A stretch of DNA of 64,000 nt from Mayfieldus sp038040285 (GTDB lineage: Bacteria > Actinomycetota > Thermoleophilia > Solirubrobacterales > 70-9), in contig JBBPIN010000002.1 in assembly GCA_038040285.1 (NCBI GenBank), positions 62,001 through 126,000 on the forward strand, given 5' to 3'. The notes below the pieces were generated by a model. It saw nothing but the letters and a program-made list of their open reading frames with translations. It searched no databases and had not been told where the DNA came from. The translations under genes were made by a program, and so were the position numbers. Positions 1 through 7,346 of the stretch are shown here, in pieces. Within the stretch, counting starts at the first letter, position 1; each line of letters begins with the position of its first letter.

Positions 1-1
1 G

Positions 2-109
2 ATCATCCTGGCGCGGCAGAGCGAGAAGGTTCAGCGCCACCTCGACGGCACGGTGGTCGTGAAGGAGATTTTCGTGCCGGGCAAGCTCGTAAACCTCGTC
101 GTGCGCTGA
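2..109 (+). CDS. leuS: Leucyl-tRNA synthetase, C-terminal fragment
   Basis: Only the last 35 residues are in the window; the gene begins upstream. The visible tail (ILARQSEKVQRHLDG, then VVKEIFVPGKLVNLVV) matches the C-terminal domain of bacterial LeuRS, which ends in a V-P-G-K-L-V-N-hydrophobic strand that contacts tRNA-Leu. The enzyme charges tRNA-Leu in the cytoplasm. The reading frame ends at TGA, 19 nt before the cupin gene. The call rests on a short but characteristic tail. Confidence 0.85.
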   Translation: MILARQSEKVQRHLDGTVVVKEIFVPGKLVNLVVR

Positions 110-128
110 GTCTGCTAGAAGTCCCACC

Positions 129-524
129 GTGCTTGTCAGGCGGCTCAGCGAGGCGTCCGTCGAGGAGTGGCACCGCCTTCGCTCGCATGTCCTCATGGAC
201 GCAGGGGAACTCGGTTCCCGCAATATGTCGGTGACCTGGCTCGAGGTGCCGGCCGGTGTCGAGCAGACGCTCCATTCCGACGAGCAGGCCGAGCAGGTCT
301 ACGTGGTGGTGCGGGGGCGCGGGCAGATGTCGGTCGCCGGCGACACCGGCGAGATCTCCGAGGGGGACTTGGTGCTCGTTCCCCCGGCGACCGACCACGC
401 AATCTCCAACACGGGCGACGGTGAGCTGGCCTGCGTCTCGGTGCAGTCGCCGCCTGTCGCTGTTGCAGAGCTGTATGGCCGGCAGATGGCCGAAGTCACC
501 ACCTTCGACGAAGACGACGAGTAG
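129..524 (+). CDS. Small single-domain cupin protein
   Basis: 131 residues starting at GTG. A conserved beta-barrel cupin core spans about residues 38-108: the first motif carries H49 with E52 and E55 (TLHSDEQAEQVYVV), and the second the G-D-hydrophobic-V-P-P-x-x-x-H pattern (GDLVLVPPATDHAISN). The two histidines and acidic residues could bind one metal ion. Small stand-alone cupins range from sugar isomerases to metal-dependent dioxygenases and regulators, so no substrate can be named. The tail is acidic (FDEDDE). It lies between leuS and acyP on the same strand. Confidence 0.8.
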   Translation: MLVRRLSEASVEEWHRLRSHVLMDAGELGSRNMSVTWLEVPAGVEQTLHSDEQAEQVYVVVRGRGQMSVAGDTGEISEGDLVLVPPATDHAISNTGDGELACVSVQSPPVAVAELYGRQMAEVTTFDEDDE

Positions 525-570
525 GGCGCTGCAAAGCGTCGCATCTGCTTTTCGCCCCCTGGGTCACCAC

Positions 571-837
571 ATGATTCGGCGCAGGGTGATCACTCACGGT
601 CGGGTGCAGGGGGTGTTCTTTCGCGACACGACCCGGCGCTTGGCGCAGTCGCGCGGGGTTGCCGGCTGGGTCACCAATCGGCCCGACGGGGCGGTTGAGG
701 CCGTCTTCGAGGGAGAGCCGGAGGACGTCGAGCCGATGTTGAGCTTCTGTCGCGAGGGGCCGCGCGGCGCCGCTGTGGAGCGGGTCGAGGTGATCGAGGA
801 GGAGCCCGAGGGATTGAGCGGGTTCGCGATCCGCTAG
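571..837 (+). CDS. acyP: Acylphosphatase
   Basis: 88 residues, the usual size of acylphosphatase, which hydrolyses carboxyl-phosphate bonds of acyl phosphates in the cytosol. The family signature is present near the N-terminus (HGRVQGVFFRDTTRRLA), with the phosphate-binding loop G-R-V-Q-G-V-F-F-R and the catalytic Arg, followed by G-W-V-T-N-R-P-D-G-A-V containing the catalytic Asn. The ATG at 571 is chosen because homologous sequence begins there; the frame is open further upstream but that part does not look like the family. Confidence 0.93.
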   Translation: MIRRRVITHGRVQGVFFRDTTRRLAQSRGVAGWVTNRPDGAVEAVFEGEPEDVEPMLSFCREGPRGAAVERVEVIEEEPEGLSGFAIR

Positions 838-894
838 CGGCGCCGATCGCCGCAATCACTGAATTTTGCGCTTGCGGCGCCTTGCTCGGCAGCT

Positions 895-1557
895 TTGGCG
901 CGCAACCGGTGCGGCTGGGCCGCAGATCATCGCGTCATCGCCGAGCTCAGCCGCACCCAGATCGCCGTCTATGGCGCAATCGCGATCGCCCTGCTGTTGG
1001 TCGGAGCACGGGCGATCGGCAGTGAGGGAAGCGGCGACTCGGGTAGCGCCTTCGGCTCGTCGGCGCCGAGCGGGGGCTCATCTACGGCCAGGGGGTCCTC
1101 GGACGGATTCGGCGTCAGTCAGGAAGGCGGCGGGGATGTCGTCGTCGACGTCGCCGGGGCGGTGCGCAGTCCGGGCGTCTACCGGTTGCCCTCAGGGGCG
1201 AGAGTGACCGACGCGGTGCAGCGGGCCGGGGGCGGCACCGGGCACGCCCTGCTGGAGCAGATCAACCTGGCGGCCCGGCTCGGAGACGGCCAGCAGATCG
1301 TCGTTCCCGAGCGCGCCCAGGGGTCTGCCCCGGTGGCGGCGGGAGCTGCCACGGCCGCCGATCAGGGACCGATCAGCCTCGGCAGCGCCAGCGTTGAGCA
1401 GCTCGACACGATCGAGGGAATCGGTCCGGTGACCGCCCAGGACATCATCGACTTTCGCGACCAGCACGGCGGCCTGTCCTCGATCGAGCAGCTCGACCAG
1501 ATCAGCGGCATCGGGCCGGCGACGATGGGGGCACTGCGCAAGCGCCTGCAGCCCTGA
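895..1557 (+). CDS. comEA: ComEA-like DNA-uptake protein
   Basis: 220 residues from a TTG start. A short N-terminus leads into one membrane helix (about residues 21-41), a Ser/Gly-rich linker (45-78), an SLBB-type domain (about 83-140, VVVDVAGAVRSPGVYRLP) and two helix-hairpin-helix motifs (about 160-218, with IEGIGPVTAQ and ISGIGPATMG). This is the standard architecture of ComEA, the membrane-anchored receptor that binds incoming double-stranded DNA during transformation. The stop codon overlaps the probable beginning of comEC, so the two are translationally coupled. The start is uncertain because the upstream sequence offers no strong ribosome-binding site. Confidence 0.9.
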   Translation: MARNRCGWAADHRVIAELSRTQIAVYGAIAIALLLVGARAIGSEGSGDSGSAFGSSAPSGGSSTARGSSDGFGVSQEGGGDVVVDVAGAVRSPGVYRLPSGARVTDAVQRAGGGTGHALLEQINLAARLGDGQQIVVPERAQGSAPVAAGAATAADQGPISLGSASVEQLDTIEGIGPVTAQDIIDFRDQHGGLSSIEQLDQISGIGPATMGALRKRLQP

Positions 1558-3866
1558 CTGCGCATTGGCGCTTCGCGGTTCTCGGCGGCGCCGCGGCCGG
1601 TCTGGCGCTGACGCCACTCGCCGAGCACGCGGGCGGCACCGAGGCGCTGGGAGCCCTGTTCGTCTCCGCGATTGCCCTGATCCTCACGCGACCGCGCTGG
1701 GGAGGGGCGGCGGTCTTGTGGCTGACGCTGGTGGGACTCGCCTGTGCCGGCGCAGGGCTGCTGTTCGGGGCGGCACGGCTGCGATCGATCGACGGTGGCG
1801 CGTACATGCCGCCGGCCGGCACCCGCATCGCGGTGCGCGGCTACGTCGGGGCGGTGCCGCGGCGCACCGATGGGGCCGTGCGAGTCCGGGTCGAGACCCC
1901 ACGCGGCAGACTCGCGGTCGAGGCGCCCGAGCCCGTTCCGGACCTGCCGATCGGCGCCGAGGTGAGCGCGGCGGGGACGATCACCGTTCCGCCGCCTTGG
2001 CTGCGGGACAACCTCCGCCGAAATGGGGCCGGGAGGATTCTGCGCGCCGCCCGAATCGAGCTGACCGGCGGCCGGCGGGGCGGGGCGGAGGGACGAATCG
2101 ACCTGGTCCGCTCCCGGGCCGAGGGTGCGCTCGGTCGGGGTATGCCCGATGAGCAGGCCGCCTTGGCGCGGGGGTTCGTGCTCGGCGAAGACGACCGGAT
2201 CCCGCCGGACACGACGACGGCGTTCCAGCGCAGCGGGTTGGCGCACCATCTCGCGGTGAGCGGGGAGAACGTCGTCCTGCTGGCGGTGCTGGCCGCGCCG
2301 CTGCTCGCCGCGCTGGGGATCCCGCTGCGGGCGCGGCTCGTCTGGCTGCTCGCACTGATCGCCCTCTACGTCCCGCTCGCTGGAGGGGGTGCCTCGATCC
2401 AGCGCGCCGGGGTGATGGGGGCCGCCGCCGTCGTGGCGACGCTAGCCGGGCGACCCGCCTCGCGCATATACGCGTTGCTGCTCGCCGTTGCCGTCACCCT
2501 GGGGCTCAATCCGCGCGCCAGCTCCGACGTCGGCTGGCAACTCAGCTTCGCGGCGGTCGCCGGGATCTTCGTCTTTGGCGCGCCGCTACGAGACCTGCTG
2601 GTCGCCCGACTCGGCGACGGCGGCTGGCGGCGAGGGCTTGCGGACGGGGTTGCGGTGACGGTCGCGGCGACGCTCGCGACGGCGCCGCTGATGGCACACC
2701 ACTTCGAGGCGATCTCGGCAACGTCGCTGCTGGCCAACGTGCTCGCGCTGCCGGCGGTCGCCCCGGCGATGTGGTTGGGCATGGTGGTGGCGGCGCTCGG
2801 GCAAGTCCCCGCGGTCCCGGTCGAACCCCTCAACTGGCTCAACTCGTTGCTGCTGGCCTACATCGGCCAGATCGCCGAGTGGATGGGAGGGCCCCGATGG
2901 GCGCTCGTCGCCCTGCCGATGTCGAGCTGGACCAGCGTGCTCGCCGCCTACACCGCGCTGCTGGCTGGGGGCTTGGCGCTGCGGCGCTGGGCCGCCGGGC
3001 GGCAGGGGTTGCGCGCCCGCGCCCGCGCGCGGTTTCTGCATCCGCTGCGGGTGGGCGTCGCCGTACTTGCGGCGCTCGCGGTTGTCGCCACCTCCGATTT
3101 TCTGGGAGGTGGTGCAGCGGCGCGTCCCCTGGTCGGCCTGCGCGTGTCCGTTCTCGACGTCGGGCAGGGCGAGTCGATCCTCCTCCAACCCGCCGACGGA
3201 GCGCCGCTGCTGGTCGACGGCGGGCCTCCCGGGGAAGACCTGCGCGCCAAGCTCGGCGATCTCGGGGCCGGCTCGCTGGCTGCCACGGTCGTAACCCATG
3301 ACCAGTCCGACCACGCTGGCGGGATCGAGGAACTGCTCGGATCGCTGCCGGTGCACCGCCTCGTGTACGCCGAGGTCGGCCAGCGGCTGATCGACAGAGC
3401 GCGAGCCGCCGGTGCGGTGCCGACCCGCGTCGCCGAGGGAAACGAGCTGCGCTCCGGGTCGCTGCGGCTCGAGGTTCTGTGGCCGCCCCGCGAGCTGCTC
3501 GGCGGCGCCTTGCCCGAGGACCCCAACACCGAGTGCCTCGTCCTGCTGGCTCGCTGGCGGCACTTCGAGATGCTGCTGACCGGCGACGCTGAGGCTGAGG
3601 GGGTGCCGATGGACCCCGGGCCGCTCGATGTGCTGAAGGTCTCCCATCACGGCAGCGCCGACGCGGGGTTGGCCGGGCTCCTCGATCGGACCGCGCCGCG
3701 ACTGGCTGTGATCTCGGTCGGCGAGCACAACCCGTTCGGGCACCCCGACCCCGGCACGCTGGCGACGCTCGGGGCGCATCACGTTCCGGTGCTTCGGACC
3801 GACCTCGAAGGGACCGTGACCGTCGAGGTGGGCGCGGGCGGCGCGCGGGTCGAGACAGAACGCTGA
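1554..3866 (+). CDS. comEC: ComEC/Rec2 DNA-translocation channel
   Basis: Polytopic Competence domain followed by a metallo-beta-lactamase domain, as in ComEC, the inner-membrane channel that imports single-stranded DNA. Visible signatures are HLAVSGENVVLLA in the Competence domain, DVGQGESILL at the start of the lactamase part, the metal motif THDQSDHAGG, and later VSHHGSAD and NPFGHP. The first conventional start is TTG at 1716, giving 716 residues. However, codons back to 1554 keep strong third-position G/C bias and encode a further hydrophobic segment (HWRFAVLGGAAAGLAL) typical of the ComEC N-terminus. I therefore extend to a CTG at 1554 overlapping the comEA stop; 1716 is the conservative start. 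Confidence 0.9.
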   Translation: MTAHWRFAVLGGAAAGLALTPLAEHAGGTEALGALFVSAIALILTRPRWGGAAVLWLTLVGLACAGAGLLFGAARLRSIDGGAYMPPAGTRIAVRGYVGAVPRRTDGAVRVRVETPRGRLAVEAPEPVPDLPIGAEVSAAGTITVPPPWLRDNLRRNGAGRILRAARIELTGGRRGGAEGRIDLVRSRAEGALGRGMPDEQAALARGFVLGEDDRIPPDTTTAFQRSGLAHHLAVSGENVVLLAVLAAPLLAALGIPLRARLVWLLALIALYVPLAGGGASIQRAGVMGAAAVVATLAGRPASRIYALLLAVAVTLGLNPRASSDVGWQLSFAAVAGIFVFGAPLRDLLVARLGDGGWRRGLADGVAVTVAATLATAPLMAHHFEAISATSLLANVLALPAVAPAMWLGMVVAALGQVPAVPVEPLNWLNSLLLAYIGQIAEWMGGPRWALVALPMSSWTSVLAAYTALLAGGLALRRWAAGRQGLRARARARFLHPLRVGVAVLAALAVVATSDFLGGGAAARPLVGLRVSVLDVGQGESILLQPADGAPLLVDGGPPGEDLRAKLGDLGAGSLAATVVTHDQSDHAGGIEELLGSLPVHRLVYAEVGQRLIDRARAAGAVPTRVAEGNELRSGSLRLEVLWPPRELLGGALPEDPNTECLVLLARWRHFEMLLTGDAEAEGVPMDPGPLDVLKVSHHGSADAGLAGLLDRTAPRLAVISVGEHNPFGHPDPGTLATLGAHHVPVLRTDLEGTVTVEVGAGGARVETER

Positions 3867-4075
3867 CCTAATCGGAGCGAGCGCAAATTTTGGGTAGACC
3901 GTGCGCAGCCGCCGCGATTCATGCCAGAATCGGTGCTGGCGTAGCCGACCGGTTTCGATCGGACGGTGCCATGGACGGTGCGTGAATAAATTCTCGGCGG
4001 AGACAGCTGGGCTGGTGGTGGAGCCAGAACTGGAGGAAGTCACGCTTTCTCCTTCGGGTCGGTGCGGTCTCGTTT
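3867..4075. other. Intergenic region with a 9-nt direct repeat
   Basis: A 209-nt gap between comEC and the Gly/Pro-rich gene. It holds an exact direct repeat GGACGGTGC at 3961-3969 and 3973-3981 and a small AT-rich patch near 3890. In the frame of the downstream gene the region from 3986 is open and encodes a basic, Trp-rich stretch leading into its hydrophobic segment, so part of this gap may really be coding. No RNA element is recognised. Confidence 0.4.
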
Positions 4076-4861
4076 GTGCTGCTCGCAGGGGCTACCGCAG
4101 CCGCTCTGATGCTCGGGCACTACGCCGGCTTCAGCAGCTGGCCTGACCTGCTGAGCGGGGGCAAGGGAACCAACGCCGGTTCTGCCTCCCTCGCCACCTC
4201 GCAACACGCGGCGCGCGGGCACCGCGGAGGCACCTTCCTCAATATCGGGCCGGGTGCCCTGCCGTTCGCGGTCGGCGCGGCTCCCCTTCCCCTGCCTGGT
4301 GTCGCGCCGGCGGGCCCGGGCGTCCTGGTTACGAACAACGGAGGCGGTGGGCCCAACGGCGGTGGGCCCGGCAATGGCGGCGGAACCGGTGGCGGTGGGC
4401 CGGGCAAGGGTGGCGGGACGCCTGGCGGCGCTGTCACCGGCCCCGGTGAGGGCGCGCCGAGCAGCCCGGAGGGCCCCGTCACCCCCGTTAACCCGCCGCC
4501 GCCGCAGCCGCCTACGGGCGGGTCCGGTGGCGGGCAGACACCGGGCGGCACGACACCCGGCGAGACCAATCCGCCGCCGATCGAGGAGCCCGGCGACGGA
4601 GGCGGCGACAACAGTGGGGGTGGCGGTTGCAACGGAGGCGCCATGGGCGCTGACCAGCAGAGCGTCGATCCCGCGGCTGACCCGGTGTCAACGGAATCGG
4701 CGGGTAAATCGTCGGAAGTCTCTGAACCTGCGTCGCCTGCGCCTGACCCGCCGTCACCCCCCGCGCAGCCCGAGTACACCCAGGCGGTTGCGCAGGCTCC
4801 GGCAGATCCATCGCAGGACGCAGCGGCGCCTCCGGCGCCTGAGCAAGAGCCCAGTTCCTAG
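4076..4861 (+). CDS. Anchored or secreted Gly/Pro-rich low-complexity protein
   Basis: 261 residues from GTG; no family recognised. A hydrophobic segment at the very N-terminus (MLLAGATAAALMLGHYAGF) suggests a signal peptide or membrane anchor. Then follow a Gly/Asn/Pro-rich stretch (about 85-130), a Pro-rich stretch (about 135-165), a Gly/Asp-rich stretch and a Pro/Ala/Gln-rich acidic tail. The same frame continues upstream to 3986 and encodes basic residues (NWRKSRFLLRVG) directly before the hydrophobic segment. A start further upstream without ATG/GTG/TTG, or a lost start codon, is therefore possible. Together with the next gene it looks like a pair of surface proteins; function unknown. 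Confidence 0.6.
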   Translation: MLLAGATAAALMLGHYAGFSSWPDLLSGGKGTNAGSASLATSQHAARGHRGGTFLNIGPGALPFAVGAAPLPLPGVAPAGPGVLVTNNGGGGPNGGGPGNGGGTGGGGPGKGGGTPGGAVTGPGEGAPSSPEGPVTPVNPPPPQPPTGGSGGGQTPGGTTPGETNPPPIEEPGDGGGDNSGGGGCNGGAMGADQQSVDPAADPVSTESAGKSSEVSEPASPAPDPPSPPAQPEYTQAVAQAPADPSQDAAAPPAPEQEPSS

Positions 4862-5087
4862 CGCCTTGCAGCAGTTCTGACGGGCGCTCGGCGGAGGGGC
4901 GCATCGCGTCGTCCAAACGCAGGGGTGAGCCCCGCCCGTGGACTTCAACGGATGTCCTAGTCGCAATCGGGTGTTGGGCACGATTGCTCTCATTACGTGG
5001 CTGCGGGTGGGCGATGACAAGGGTGAGGTCCTCGGCGTGTTGCCCATCTTCAGACATCCCCTCGCAGTCTCGGCCCGGGTCCGTTCG
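4862..5087. other. Intergenic region, no recognised element
   Basis: A 226-nt gap between the two low-complexity genes. The frame of the downstream gene is open back to 4938, but that part does not resemble a signal peptide. Small inverted repeats such as GGGGTGAGCCCC near 4922 are visible. Nothing here can be assigned to a known riboswitch or small RNA class by eye. Confidence 0.3.
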
Positions 5088-5939
5088 ATGCCCAACCTGC
5101 TCGACCGCGCCCGGCTCACCTCGGTCACGCTGCTGGCGGCGTTTGCCGCACTCAGCCTGTCGCTGGTCGGCCACCTCGCCGTAAGCGGCGTGTCGGTGCC
5201 TCTGCCCGGCCTGTCAGGACTGGGCAAGGTACTGACGACCCCAAATCAGGCCTCAGGTTCGAATGCCGTGCGAGGGTCGCCCGGTACGACCTCCAGTGCG
5301 GCCGGTCTCGGCACCGGCGCAGGCACCGGCGCTAACGCCGGGACCACGAGCGGTGCAGGTCGCGGAGCAGGCCATCGGGGGTCGGCGCAATCCGGCTCCC
5401 CGCATTCAAACGCTGCGGGTCCGCGTCAGGTAGGAGTCACGATCGGCACCGCCGCCCCGGGCCAGCCCTCGACCACGTCCCCGGCCCCGACCTCGACCAC
5501 GCCGCCCTCGCCGGGGACATCTTCGGGCTCCGGCACGGCGAGCACCGGCCATGGGCAGGACACCTCGGGTAACCCGTCCGGCAGCCAAGCAGGAAGTGCA
5601 GCCAACAACTATGGGCATAGCCCCCCCGGCCCCACGAGCTCGAGCGCGACGAGTAACCCGCATTCGACCAGCTCCCAGACCTCGGCTCAGTCGGGGACGG
5701 CGGACCTTGGCTCGTCCGGATCTTCCAGCAGCAAGCCCACCAGCTCGACGAGCAGCAAGACATCCAGCACGACCAGCAGCAAGACGACCAGCTCAACGAG
5801 CAGCAAGACCAGCTCGACGAGCAAGACGAGCTCGACCGTCAGCGGTACCACCGGCTCCAGCATCAAGGCGCCGAGCTCTGGCACGAGGAGCTCCTTGGGC
5901 AGCAAGGTCCATGGCCTCGTTCCTGGTCAGCTGAAGTAG
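5088..5939 (+). CDS. Secreted or anchored Ser/Thr/Gly-rich protein
   Basis: 283 residues from the ATG at 5088, chosen because a clean signal-anchor follows (basic MPNLLDRARLT, then a hydrophobic stretch to about residue 30); the frame is open upstream to 4938 without such a signal. The mature part is almost pure Ser, Thr, Gly, Pro and Ala, with Ser/Thr/Lys repeats (SSKTSST-like) at about 212-260. Such segments are often extended and O-glycosylated on the cell surface, which would fit the glycosylation island nearby; this link is inference. No catalytic domain or sortase motif is seen. Like its upstream neighbour it is probably fast-evolving. Confidence 0.65.
   Translation: MPNLLDRARLTSVTLLAAFAALSLSLVGHLAVSGVSVPLPGLSGLGKVLTTPNQASGSNAVRGSPGTTSSAAGLGTGAGTGANAGTTSGAGRGAGHRGSAQSGSPHSNAAGPRQVGVTIGTAAPGQPSTTSPAPTSTTPPSPGTSSGSGTASTGHGQDTSGNPSGSQAGSAANNYGHSPPGPTSSSATSNPHSTSSQTSAQSGTADLGSSGSSSSKPTSSTSSKTSSTTSSKTTSSTSSKTSSTSKTSSTVSGTTGSSIKAPSSGTRSSLGSKVHGLVPGQLK
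5723..5840 (+). repeat. Imperfect tandem repeat encoding Ser-Ser-Lys-Thr units
   Basis: Repeated AGCAGCAAGAC and CAGCTCGACGAG blocks run through the 3' half of the Ser/Thr-rich gene and encode SSKTSSTS-type units. Copy length varies. The array is in frame, as expected when length changes are tolerated by selection. Confidence 0.75.
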
Positions 5940-6010
5940 CGTCCCGCGCAAGCTTGATCGGCGGTCGGACCCGACCGGCCGCACCAGCCTGCCAGCGCCG
6001 GGCCCGCAAA

Positions 6011-6016
6011 TACACT
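6011..6016 (+). promoter_or_regulatory. -10 box (TACACT) of holA, leaderless
   Basis: TACACT ends exactly 6 nt before the ATG at 6023, placing the transcription start at or next to the start codon. The same geometry recurs at many genes in this window, which makes this more than a chance match. Confidence 0.6.
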
Positions 6017-6022
6017 CAAGCG

Positions 6023-7000
6023 ATGGCCGAAATGAAGCCCGTCTACCTGATCGCCGGTAGCGACGAGGCGAAGATCGCGGCCGCGCGCCGCCGGCTGCGC
6101 TCCCGCGCCGAAACCGAGGGTGGCGCGGCCGCGCTACAGGTCTTCGAGCCGATCGAGGGGCGCGGGGCCCCTTCCGCCGAGGCCCTTGTGACCGCGATCC
6201 CGGCGATGTCCCTGACCACGGCGCGGCGCTATTTGCTCGCCGATCACGTCGAGCGCTGGTCGGAGGCCGATCAACGCGCCGTCGCCGATGCGCTTTCCTC
6301 GATTTCCGACGACCTGACCGTGGCACTGGTCGCCCACGGAAAGCCAGCCGGGAAGTTGGCCACAGCGGTGCGCAAGGCGGGGGGCGAGGTGCTGACCTAC
6401 GACGCGCCACGACAGCGGGACCTGCCGCGCCGCCTGGCCGCCGACGCCACGGAGCGCGGCTTCAGCCTCGACCCGGCCGCCGCCAAGCTTCTGGTCCAGC
6501 GGATGGGCGCTGACCCGCTTCGGCTCGCCAACGAGCTGGACCGGCTGGCGCTCTGGGCCGGTGAGGGCGGCAAGGTGAGTGCCGCCGATCTCGAGGCGAT
6601 GGTCAGCGACACTTCCGAGACTGCCGTCTGGTCGCTTTCCGATGCGCTCATCGAGGGCAACGCGGAGCAGGCCCTCGCGATCTCCGAACGCCTGCTGGCG
6701 CAGGGCGAAAGCGTGACCGGCCTGGTCTACGCGCTGGCCTCCAAATTGCGCAAGGCAAACACGGCATTGGAGCGCCTCGAGGCGGGGGCCCCCGCGAAAC
6801 AGATCGAGTCCGAGCTTGGGATGCATCCGTACGCCGCCAAGCAGCTGCTGGCCCGGCTCGAGACCTGCTCGCCGGAGCAGCTTCGCGGCGCGACGGCATC
6901 GCTGGCCGACCTCGAGGTCTGGTGCCGGGGCGGGGCCGAGTACGGCGACGCGCTGGCGCTCACGCTCACCCTCCGTAAGGCCGCCGGCGCGGCGGCCTAG
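6023..7000 (+). CDS. holA: DNA polymerase III subunit delta
   Basis: 325 residues, the usual length of HolA, the clamp-loader subunit that opens the beta sliding clamp. The N-terminus KPVYLIAGSDEAKIAAARRRL is typical (the family opens with a Y-hydrophobic-hydrophobic-x-G-x-D/E motif). The AAA+-like fold follows, and the C-terminal collar domain includes WSLSDALIEGN and GMHPYAAKQLL. The ATG at 6023 is preferred over an in-frame start at 5954 because the family begins here and a -10 box ends 6 nt upstream. It faces rpsT head to tail across 12 nt, the common comEC-holA-rpsT neighbourhood. Confidence 0.92.
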   Translation: MAEMKPVYLIAGSDEAKIAAARRRLRSRAETEGGAAALQVFEPIEGRGAPSAEALVTAIPAMSLTTARRYLLADHVERWSEADQRAVADALSSISDDLTVALVAHGKPAGKLATAVRKAGGEVLTYDAPRQRDLPRRLAADATERGFSLDPAAAKLLVQRMGADPLRLANELDRLALWAGEGGKVSAADLEAMVSDTSETAVWSLSDALIEGNAEQALAISERLLAQGESVTGLVYALASKLRKANTALERLEAGAPAKQIESELGMHPYAAKQLLARLETCSPEQLRGATASLADLEVWCRGGAEYGDALALTLTLRKAAGAAA

Positions 7001-7012
7001 CGCGGGGCGGGT

Positions 7013-7273
7013 CTAGGCGCGGCTCGCCAGCTTCGCGGCCCGCGACTTCTTGCGGGCGGCGTTGCGAGAGTGCAGGGCCCCCTTCTGGACGGCCTTGTCG
7101 ATCCGGGACACGAGCGCGCGATGCTCCTTCTCGACCGCCGCGGAGTCGTTCTCGGACACGGCGTGCTCAAGGCGCCGGAAATGGGTCTTCACGGCGCCCG
7201 CCACCAGCCGGTTCTCGGCGTGCTCCCGCGCCGTTCTTAAGATCCGCTTCTTCTGTGAGGCTATGTTGGCCAT
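7013..7273 (-). CDS. rpsT: 30S ribosomal protein S20
   Basis: 86 residues, fully typical of S20, which binds the 5' domain of 16S rRNA. It starts MANIASQKKRILRTARE and ends in the basic tail RKKSRAAKLASRA. The protein is Lys/Arg-rich and all helical. The ATG at 7273 is chosen because the S20 family starts with M-A-N-I-x-S; a longer reading frame upstream overlaps murJ and is not S20-like. It is divergent from murJ, with a 73-nt shared promoter region. Confidence 0.97.
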   Translation of the reverse strand: MANIASQKKRILRTAREHAENRLVAGAVKTHFRRLEHAVSENDSAAVEKEHRALVSRIDKAVQKGALHSRNAARKKSRAAKLASRA

Positions 7274-7319
7274 CTCTTGAGGGCCGAGCCGGGTGCCTTC
7301 CGGCTTCGAGCGGCCGCCG

Positions 7320-7327
7320 ACTATAGC
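7320..7327. promoter_or_regulatory. Overlapping divergent -10 boxes of rpsT and murJ
   Basis: The palindrome CTATAG lies in ACTATAGC. On the minus strand it reads TATAGT, 46 nt before the rpsT ATG; on the plus strand it reads TATAGC, 19 nt before the murJ ATG. Both are good -10 matches and share four base pairs. The -35 regions are not convincing. Confidence 0.45.
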
Positions 7328-7346
7328 GAGCCATTCACTGCACCAG

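Noticed and set aside
2586..4043. Long minus-strand open frame antisense to comEC
   Set aside because: Arg/His/Gln-rich translation with poor codon bias, a shadow of a GC-rich gene with clear homology on the other strand.
4862..5087. Possible cyclic di-AMP (ydaO-type) riboswitch because of GGGGTGAGCCCC
   Set aside because: Only one short segment resembles the motif; the other conserved blocks are missing.
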